From NCBI GenBank assembly GCA_016205975.1, contig JACQSK010000007.1, positions 1 to 64,000 on the forward strand: a stretch of DNA of 64,000 bases. Direction: 5' to 3'. The position numbers and the translations under genes are program-made. The DNA is from Candidatus Uhrbacteria bacterium (GTDB lineage: Bacteria; Patescibacteria; ABY1; SG8-24; GWF2-40-263). How positions within the stretch are numbered: the stretch's first letter is position 1; every line of letters starts with the position of its first letter. The notes beneath the pieces were generated by a model. The model was not told the DNA's origin, made no database searches, and worked only from the letters and a program-made list of their open reading frames with translations. This document shows positions 58,657-64,000 of the stretch, one piece after another.

Positions 58657-59193
58657 ATGCCATTCCTACAGCGTCCGCCGTCCCTCACGTTCACGGTTGT
58701 TCCCTTGGACGATGGTCAGCCATCGTTTAAAGCCGGTTGCGGACACACCATCTGGAGGATGGAGCGTCTGGTGCTTCACGGCAAGACGGTATGCAAGAGC
58801 AATCCGAATTTTTCGGCGCTACCCACCGGCCCTGACGGGTACCGTGCCATCATCGCACCCAAGCAGTGCATACTCTGCCAGTTCGCGGAACCATTCGCGG
58901 CCGCGATCGAATGTGCCTGCTGCCATCACGTCATCTTTCGCGGTGACCCCGTGAGCGCCTACTTTTTCACAGGCGAGACTCCCCCCAAGGGATTCGACGA
59001 AGCGCGCGCCACGCGCACGCGCAACGGCTTCGTCGGCTGCATGGGATGGGAGTGCTGCCCTACGAGTGGATTCTTCGCAGGTCACTGGACCACGGAGGGA
59101 ATCCTCACTCCCTTCTCAACCGGTTCCCTCGCCGCGCAAGCGCTCGTCGAGGGGAACATAGTCGTCTCTGACATAGAGGCCTTGAAGGGTTAA
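58657..59193 (+). CDS. Cys-rich orphan protein, probable zinc binder (178 aa)
   Basis: Contains CILC, ECACCHH and GCMGWECC clusters plus CGH near the start, so one or two zinc sites are likely. No membrane segment, and no family recognised. Start at ATG 58657; the SD is weak (GGAGGT lies too far upstream, at ~58621). Own promoter and terminator; C/G-ending codons. A stand-alone orphan. Confidence 0.6.
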   Translation: MPFLQRPPSLTFTVVPLDDGQPSFKAGCGHTIWRMERLVLHGKTVCKSNPNFSALPTGPDGYRAIIAPKQCILCQFAEPFAAAIECACCHHVIFRGDPVSAYFFTGETPPKGFDEARATRTRNGFVGCMGWECCPTSGFFAGHWTTEGILTPFSTGSLAAQALVEGNIVVSDIEALKG

Positions 59194-59204
59194 CCCGCAC
59201 GCGA

Positions 59205-59229
59205 CAGTCGCTCCTCCGCGGCTGTTTTT
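59205..59229 (+). terminator. Terminator of the 58657 gene
   Basis: CAGTCGC (59205-59211) pairs with GCGGCTG (59218-59224), followed by TTTTTC. Confidence 0.8.
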
Positions 59230-59309
59230 CTTTTTGCATTGGACAGGCACACCGGTTTGATTGATAATCTTCACAGAATCCATAGCGAATATTTCATCTC
59301 TCTGGTAGA

Positions 59310-59430
59310 CCCAGGCTTCTCCTCCGAAGGCGGATCCGCCTCTCTCGGAAGCCTGGGCCGTATCAACGCCCTCCGTCATCCTGACGACGAGTCCTCGAGG
59401 AGGAAGGATCCCATTTCCTTCGAGCGAATG
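59310..59430. repeat. Two hairpin repeats in the rplJ upstream gap
   Basis: 59310-59355 is a long inverted repeat centred on GGCGGATCCGCC with AGGCTTC/GAAGCCT-type outer arms. 59373-59430 is the inverted second copy of the dispersed element at 9240-9297. No gene is supported between 59194 and 59689. Confidence 0.65.
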
Positions 59431-59501
59431 CTCTACAACGGAACCACTCAACTCCGTACGGAATGAACAACGCACCCTAACCGTCTAACCCTCCTCTGCA
59501 T

Positions 59502-59530
59502 TTGACAGAAAAACCTCGGCTGGTTATCCT
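59502..59530 (+). promoter_or_regulatory. Promoter of rplJ-rplL
   Basis: A consensus TTGACA (59502-59507), a 17-bp spacer and TATCCT (59525-59530). Confidence 0.85.
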
Positions 59531-59540
59531 GGGGCTCGAA

Positions 59541-59600
59541 CTAAAGATTTACCGTAGACAACGAGCTGGCATGAGCCATAAGTCTCGTCGAGGTGAACAA
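59541..59600 (+). promoter_or_regulatory. L10 leader (autoregulatory RNA)
   Basis: ACCGTAGACAACGAG ... CTCGTCGAGGTG has the conserved two strands of the bacterial L10 leader (CCGTAGACA and CCGAGGTG-type elements closing a stem), located between promoter and rplJ. The L10-L12 complex would bind it to repress translation. Recognised by eye. Confidence 0.7.
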
Positions 59601-59689
59601 CGAAAGAGCTCCGCTTTTTCGACCTTGTTCTACGGCGTAAGTCCGTAGTTCATTTATTTAAAGGTCGAACTTTCAATACACTCTCTCTT

Positions 59690-60208
59690 ATGCCCAAAAC
59701 ACGTGCACAAAAGGCAGAGATCGTTGACGAGCTTGCTCAGAAGCTTGGGAAGATGAAGTCCGTCGTGTTCACGAACATTTCGGGATACACCATGGACGAT
59801 GCCAACGGCCTGCGTCAGAAAGGACGCGCGGTCGGCGTAGAAGTCATGATCGCTAAGAAGACGCTCCTCAACCGAGCGCTTCAGGCAAACGGCTTCACCA
59901 TCGCCCCGCAAGAGCTCGAGGGCAGCATCCTCACCACCATCGGTTTCGATGATGAGGTCGCCGCCGCCAAGCTCATGGCGGAGTTTGGGAAGGATCGCGA
60001 GGCGATCAAGATCGTCGGCGGTATCCTGGAAGGAGCGTTTGTCGGCGCCGCTGCCATCAAACAACTCGCCACTCTGCCAAGCCGCGAGGCACTTCTCGCC
60101 AAGCTGGTCGGCTCCCTCAACGCGCCTATCTCCGGCTTCGTCAATGTCCTTGCCGGGAATCTCCGTTCATTGGTTTGCGTCCTTAATGCTATTAAAGCCA
60201 CAAAATAA
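59690..60208 (+). CDS. rplJ: Ribosomal protein uL10
   Basis: 172 aa. KAEIVDELAQKLGKMKSVVF, DANGLRQKGRAVGVEVMIAK then KTLLNRAL, and the C-terminal helix that binds L12 dimers (GFVNVLAGNLRSLVCVLNAI). Stalk base protein. Behind an L10 leader; directly followed by rplL. Confidence 0.95.
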   Translation: MPKTRAQKAEIVDELAQKLGKMKSVVFTNISGYTMDDANGLRQKGRAVGVEVMIAKKTLLNRALQANGFTIAPQELEGSILTTIGFDDEVAAAKLMAEFGKDREAIKIVGGILEGAFVGAAAIKQLATLPSREALLAKLVGSLNAPISGFVNVLAGNLRSLVCVLNAIKATK

Positions 60209-60214
60209 ATGCTT

Positions 60215-60619
60215 ATGTCAGACGAAACAAAAACCGTCGAGGTTCCTGAGAAGTTTAAGAGCCTCGTTGCGTCGATCGAGTCCATGTCCGTCTTGGACCT
60301 CGCCGATCTCGTGAAAGTCCTCGAAGAGAAGTTCGGCGTGAGTGCCGCGGCTCCTGCCATGATGATGGCCGCCGGTCCGGCCGCTGGCGCCGCCGCCCCT
60401 GAAGAGAAGACGAGCTTCGATGTGGAGCTCACCGCCGCCGGCGAGAACAAGATCAATGCCATCAAGGCCGTTCGTGCCATCACGGGCCTTGGTCTCAAAG
60501 AGGCGAAGGACCTCGTGGACGGTGCGCCCAAGATGGTGAAAGAAGGCGTGGACAAGGCCACGGCCGACAGCATCCAGAAGCAGTTGGAAGAAGCGGGTGC
60601 CAAGGTGACCGTCAAGTAA
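60215..60619 (+). CDS. rplL: Ribosomal protein bL12 (L7/L12)
   Basis: 134 aa. N-terminal dimer domain (SMSVLDLADLVKVLEEKFGV), an Ala/Gly/Met hinge (APAMMMAAGPAAGAAA), and a C-terminal factor-binding domain (FDVELTAAGENKINAIKAVR, GLGLKEAKDLVDGAP). Start at ATG 60215 (MSDETK); ATG 60209 directly after the rplJ stop would add two residues. Confidence 0.96.
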   Translation: MSDETKTVEVPEKFKSLVASIESMSVLDLADLVKVLEEKFGVSAAAPAMMMAAGPAAGAAAPEEKTSFDVELTAAGENKINAIKAVRAITGLGLKEAKDLVDGAPKMVKEGVDKATADSIQKQLEEAGAKVTVK

Positions 60620-60628
60620 GAGATACAA

Positions 60629-60657
60629 AATCCGCGAGGCTGGCTCGCGGATTTTTT
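60629..60657 (+). terminator. rplJ-rplL terminator
   Basis: AATCCGCGAG (60629-60638) pairs with CTCGCGGATT (60644-60653), then TTTTTTT, reaching the stop of the convergent gene. Confidence 0.9.
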
Positions 60658-61034
60658 TATTCAGAGACGCGGTTGAGGACCGCGCCGTCGATCGTGATCA
60701 TGTTCGGATCATCGGTGGTGACGACCGTCATGTTATACTCCTTGCTTCCATCTTTGTAGATTTTTTTGACGAGCAGGGATCCATCCAGAAAGCGCTCCGT
60801 GATCGCGTAGGTACCTTCTTCTTTATAAGAGGAGTCGGTCGTGAGCGTGTAGCGCGTATCCTGAAACTCATATTCCATCCACCAGGGATACTCGTCTTCG
60901 TTGACGCCTTCCGCGCGCCAGGTGCCGGTGAGCTCGTCAACAGAGACGTCGTTGTTTTGGAATCGGGGCCAGAGCAGGAAGCCGCCTACGAGCAGGACAG
61001 CGAGGATGAGCGTGAGCCAGTGGTGGAGTTTCAT
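60657..61034 (-). CDS. Membrane-anchored small exported protein (125 aa)
   Basis: An N-terminal helix (WLTLILAVLLVGGFLLWPRF) followed by a ~95-aa beta-rich domain with GTWRAEGVNEDEYP and YTLTTDSSYKEEGTY, recalling lipocalin-like/DUF-type stress-protein barrels. Its start follows the stop of the large PP2C/propeller gene by 4 bp, so it is probably in the same operon. Function unknown. Confidence 0.6.
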   Translation of the reverse strand: MKLHHWLTLILAVLLVGGFLLWPRFQNNDVSVDELTGTWRAEGVNEDEYPWWMEYEFQDTRYTLTTDSSYKEEGTYAITERFLDGSLLVKKIYKDGSKEYNMTVVTTDDPNMITIDGAVLNRVSE

Positions 61035-61038
61035 AGGA

Positions 61039-63249
61039 TTAACGGAGGTGACTTGCCGCGATCGAATAAAGTTTCGATCCGGCTAAAAGATAAATGGTGT
61101 AGCCCGCTTCGTCAACCGCAAAGTCGGTCAGGCCTTCGAACGCGCCGGAGCGATATTGCACGACGAACTCGCCGCTCTCTTTTTCAAATACGATCAGACG
61201 GTGGGTGGCGGGTTCAAGGGCATAGAGGTACCGGCTTTCGGGATTGGTCCACAACCGGATCGCGCTGGTGAGAGGCGGATCCACCACGCCGGCATCCCAG
61301 CCGTCCTCGCTGCCGCTGGTAAACCGCGAGATCCTGCCGTTTTTCATGAGCACATACACGCTGCCGTCGATGGCCAAGGACGCGGCATTATCGAAGGAGA
61401 CGGTGCGGGAGGTGATCCAGTTGGATTCGTCGTTGAACGTCGAACCGCTGCGGGAGAAGCGCAGCACCTGGCCCTCGAGTGCGGCAGAGGTCGGACGCAA
61501 CACGTACAGACGGTTGGCGTAAGCCTCCAGGTCCACCCAAGAGGCGTGGCTCGCTCCCGTGGCGGTGAGCGTTCCGTCGTCTTGAGAGACAAGCGACACG
61601 GCGCCGTCATCGCCTAGAACATAGACGCGCCCTTCTTCCTCGGAGGCGGCGCGCGCGGGAGTGCCCTTGGCGTCATCTCCTACGACGACCTCGAATCGTT
61701 TCGTCTCGCGGTTGAACACATAGACGCGGCCGTCGGAACCGAACACATACAGCGCGCCCGCGCTTGAGAGCAGACTGTTGCCGAACACGCCGTCCACCAC
61801 GCTCGCGAGGTCGCCCAGGAGCGGGGGATTGGGAATGGTGACGAGGTGGCGGATTTCGTCCAGCGCGCTCTCCAGGCTGCTTTGCAGCTCTTGGGATTTG
61901 GCCTCGCGCTCAGGCGTGTCTGTGCTGAGGTTTTCGATGAGCGTCTGGGCATTCAGGTAGAGGCTTCTCGCTTGGTCTTCGTCTTTGTAGATCACGGCGC
62001 CGCCCGCGCGCTCCATGAGGTCCTCAATGGTGACGAGACTTTCCTGGTAGGTTGTTTCCTCGGCGGTGCGCGCTTGGGAACGCGAGAGGAAGATAATGCC
62101 TACGATCAGGACGAGGACCGCCACGGCAATGCCCAGGATCAGAAACTGCGTGCCGCGCGGGACGCGTTGCGTTTGGCGGATGAGCGAGCGCAGCTGGGTC
62201 AGGCCGTGTTCCTTGCTGAATCGGATCCGTTTTTTCAGGCGTGTGCGTTCTTGTTCGCTGGCCAGGGTCTTGATGGCCGTGCGGGCGTGGTGAAAGGCGC
62301 GCTTGCCAAGGAACAGGAGGACATGCAGCAGCAGGCGGGCGATGCGTTTGAAGGTGGCAGCCGTTGAGTCGCGGGCATTCAGGTCTTGGAGGATGCGTGA
62401 TTTCGAACGCGTTCGGTTTTTGGCCCACAAGAGGACACGCTGAACCAAGGAAGAAAGTTTCGGACGCTGGTCTTCCAAGAGGTCATGGGTGGAGGACTCC
62501 ATGCGTTGAAACTCTCCCACGGAGACGTCCGCCCGGAGCACGGCCGTTCGTTCGTCGTTGCCGAGCGCGTGTGCATCGGCGTCGGAAACTTTGAGTACCA
62601 CGAGCAGCAGGCCGTCCTTGTGTGAGAAGTACTGACGCACTTTTTCAACCGCGCTCACCGGGGGAAGGGTGGAGAGGATCTGGTTCAGCTCGTCTGGGAC
62701 GATGGCGCGCTGGAGGTCCTTGTCGCAGACGCAGAACACGTCACCCGGATGCAGGTCGCCGTCCAACACGACCGCAAAGGTTTTTTCCCAGGTGGGAAGG
62801 GACTGTTCGGTTTGGATGCCGCGGAAGAGGTTGAAGATTTGGTAGCGCTGGGAAGGTTTTTTGTGCAGGAACAGCGCCGTGAGCTCGCCGGTTCCCGACA
62901 GGAACATCTGGCGCGCGGAGGCCACGCCCACCAGCGCGTGGACGTGCTCGATAGGAAGGACGAAGCGGCCCTCGCGCACGGAGGCGGACAAGGTCTCGTT
63001 GAGCGCACCAAGGAATTGTTCAAAACGGTGTTGGGGGTTTGCCTCCTTGCCGAAGGAGTCGGCCAGGCGGTGCATTTGGTCGTTCAGGATTTGCAAGAAC
63101 GCCTCTGCGTCCGCGTTGTCCTTTTTCGTGTAGCTCAACATGAACACAAAACCTCCTCGGTCTTGGACGGGGAGGAGCAGCGAAACACCCCGAATGTGTT
63201 CATCCGGAGATTGCGGTTGATAGTGTGCAGCTTTCAGCTCGGTGGCCAT
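61039..63249 (-). CDS. Membrane protein: degenerate PP2C-like domain, one TM helix, extracytoplasmic propeller
   Basis: 736 aa. Residues ~1-245 have PP2C-like order (VHALVGVASARQMFLSGTGE, DVFCVCDKDLQRAIV) but without the metal-binding DGxG Asp motif, so it is probably an inactive sensor. A basic helical stretch follows, then one membrane helix (~372-394, FLILGIAVAVLVLIVGIIFL), a coiled-coil linker and a C-terminal propeller-like domain with recurring blades (GRVYVFNRETKRF, GRVYVLGDDGAVSLV, RYLYALEPATHRLIVFEK). The layout is a transmembrane sensor. Start at ATG 63249 or 63255. Divergent from the 63321 gene. Confidence 0.75.
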   Translation of the reverse strand: MATELKAAHYQPQSPDEHIRGVSLLLPVQDRGGFVFMLSYTKKDNADAEAFLQILNDQMHRLADSFGKEANPQHRFEQFLGALNETLSASVREGRFVLPIEHVHALVGVASARQMFLSGTGELTALFLHKKPSQRYQIFNLFRGIQTEQSLPTWEKTFAVVLDGDLHPGDVFCVCDKDLQRAIVPDELNQILSTLPPVSAVEKVRQYFSHKDGLLLVVLKVSDADAHALGNDERTAVLRADVSVGEFQRMESSTHDLLEDQRPKLSSLVQRVLLWAKNRTRSKSRILQDLNARDSTAATFKRIARLLLHVLLFLGKRAFHHARTAIKTLASEQERTRLKKRIRFSKEHGLTQLRSLIRQTQRVPRGTQFLILGIAVAVLVLIVGIIFLSRSQARTAEETTYQESLVTIEDLMERAGGAVIYKDEDQARSLYLNAQTLIENLSTDTPEREAKSQELQSSLESALDEIRHLVTIPNPPLLGDLASVVDGVFGNSLLSSAGALYVFGSDGRVYVFNRETKRFEVVVGDDAKGTPARAASEEEGRVYVLGDDGAVSLVSQDDGTLTATGASHASWVDLEAYANRLYVLRPTSAALEGQVLRFSRSGSTFNDESNWITSRTVSFDNAASLAIDGSVYVLMKNGRISRFTSGSEDGWDAGVVDPPLTSAIRLWTNPESRYLYALEPATHRLIVFEKESGEFVVQYRSGAFEGLTDFAVDEAGYTIYLLAGSKLYSIAASHLR

Positions 63250-63283
63250 ACCCATTTGCTCTCAACGGCTCGTTTGTGTACAT

Positions 63284-63289
63284 TATACT
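63284..63289 (+). promoter_or_regulatory. -10 box of the 63321 gene
   Basis: TATACT preceded by TGTGTACAT; a short leader of ~25 nt leads to ATG 63321. No clear -35. Confidence 0.5.
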
Positions 63290-63320
63290 CGAGTTGTTTC
63301 AAGGCGCAAATGAAGCCATT

Positions 63321-63926
63321 ATGAGTAAAAAACCGTTCAAGCTTGAACAGATGTTTGGTTCAAAGACGCGCGCGCATCTGTTGGCGCTTTTTCTTCAGCA
63401 TCCCGACGAAGCCTTCTTTGTCCGCGAGCTGACGCGTCGAATCAACGCCCAGCTGAACTCCGTGCGCCGCGAGCTGAAGAACTTGGTTGACCTGAACCTC
63501 ATCACAGAAAAAGTCGGGACAGACAAGCACGCCAAAAAACTTTCCGAGAAAAAAAAATACTACTGCGTGAACACGGATTTTATTCTCTACGAAGATCTGC
63601 GCTCTTTTTTTCAAAAGGTGCAGATTCTTTTGAAGCAGAATCTTGTCCAAGAGATTGAAGAGAAGGGCCGCGTCGACTACTTTGCTTTTACCGGCAGGTT
63701 CGTGGACGCACCGGATATTCCGACGGACATTTTGATCGTGGGCGCGATCAAGCAGACGGATCTGGAAAAGATGATTGGGAAGTTCGAGGCGGAGATCCCC
63801 TATGAGATCAACTACACGCTTATGCCCAAGGATGAGTTTTTAGATCGCCGCCAGGTGGCGGACCGCTTCCTTTTTTCCGTGTTGAACGGCGAGAAGGTCG
63901 TCATGATCGATCGGCTCCATCCCTAG
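63321..63926 (+). CDS. Winged-helix regulator fused to nucleotidyltransferase-like domain
   Basis: 201 aa. Residues ~1-75 are a winged helix (RAHLLALFLQHPDEAFFVRE, RRELKNLVDLNLI). The remainder has PTDILIVGAIKQTDLEKMIG and EINYTLMPKDEFLDRR, resembling the MNT-type nucleotidyltransferase-like domain found behind such HTHs in archaea and Patescibacteria. Probably a transcriptional regulator; it faces the propeller sensor divergently. Confidence 0.7.
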   Translation: MSKKPFKLEQMFGSKTRAHLLALFLQHPDEAFFVRELTRRINAQLNSVRRELKNLVDLNLITEKVGTDKHAKKLSEKKKYYCVNTDFILYEDLRSFFQKVQILLKQNLVQEIEEKGRVDYFAFTGRFVDAPDIPTDILIVGAIKQTDLEKMIGKFEAEIPYEINYTLMPKDEFLDRRQVADRFLFSVLNGEKVVMIDRLHP

Positions 63927-63929
63927 CGT

Positions 63930-64000
63930 ATGGAACTCGCTTTGAGCGCACAGACGGTTGGGAGCGTGTCGATTGCCTTGATGGATGGCGCGCGCGTTCA
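63930..64000 (+). CDS. 5' end of a gene, possibly tsaB-like (partial)
   Basis: Begins at ATG 63930, 3 bp after the previous stop, and reads MELALSAQTVGSVSIALMDG before the window ends. The pattern of a first strand followed by SVSIALMDG resembles the start of TsaB/YeaZ proteins, but 23 residues are too few to be sure. Confidence 0.35.
   Translation, partial: MELALSAQTVGSVSIALMDGARV

Noticed and set aside
59239..59466. Gene in the gap upstream of rplJ
   Set aside because: The frame runs through two inverted repeats, with no SD or promoter, and ends before the rplJ promoter.

Overview
This 64-kb window is a GC-rich, tightly packed bacterial chromosome segment. It carries no rRNA, no recognisable tRNA, no CRISPR array and no phage structural genes. 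Its character suggests a member of the Candidate Phyla Radiation (Patescibacteria), perhaps Parcubacteria/Uhrbacteria-like. The reasons are a short Thermus-length EF-Ts, an archaeal-type UMP kinase, lower glycolysis with a stand-alone malic enzyme, many single-helix exported proteins of unknown function, a PP2C-like/TM/propeller protein, a TM0106-type nuclease, and start codons that mostly lack a Shine-Dalgarno (SD) sequence. The phylum is an inference from gene content; no phylogeny was run.

Layout. 0-10 kb: a ThyA-family enzyme with a substrate-switching Asp, a DHFR/RibD-like reductase, a 1175-aa protein of unknown function with two small partners, a deaminase/deoxyribosyltransferase-like fusion, two tandem paralogous DNA-binding-like proteins, an orphan gene and a dUTPase/dCTP deaminase-family gene. 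10-12 kb: secE-nusG-rplK-rplA. 12-14.4 kb: a frameshifted IS110-like gene and, upstream of it, an array of seven hairpin units. 14.4-22.6 kb: gyrB, rodA, rplY, a DUF3048 protein, a half-size EamA transporter and prmC. 22.6-23.3 kb: an approximately 720-nt RNA-like transcription unit of unknown class. 23.4-28 kb: nucleotidyltransferase, prfA, rpmE, queA, rpsB-tsf. 29.3-34.3 kb: a glycolytic operon gap-pgk-eno-gpmI. 34.4-48.7 kb: nth, PAP2 phosphatase, cytidylyltransferase, mltG, UvrD-like helicase, malic enzyme, dinB with a small partner, lexA, metK, cyclophilin lipoprotein and a DUF4015-like protein. 48.7-52 kb: three orphan genes, the first flanked by direct copies of a ~105-bp hairpin repeat. 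52-64 kb: TM0106-like nuclease, secreted Cys-rich protein with a C39-like protein, xseA-xseB, UMP kinase, PP2C phosphatase, rplJ-rplL behind an L10 leader, and the PP2C-like/propeller protein.

Two expression styles coexist. Housekeeping genes usually lack an SD; several have a -10 box only 6-10 nt before ATG (leaderless or nearly so), and three (dut-like, prmC, metK) share a pyrimidine-rich leader that touches ATG. About ten orphan or poorly known genes instead stand alone, with TTGACA-like/17-bp/TAnnnT promoters, usually a strong SD, their own intrinsic terminator and a visibly more C/G-ending codon choice.

The strongest novel signals are: (1) the 7-unit hairpin array at 13954-14319, in which the outer 7-bp stems change sequence but stay complementary and each loop holds a GNRA-type mini-hairpin on the minus strand; (2) the structured RNA candidate at 22592-23316; (3) the ThyA-family enzyme with the Asn-to-Asp change typical of dCMP-acting enzymes, a few kb from a CMP/dCMP-deaminase-like protein.
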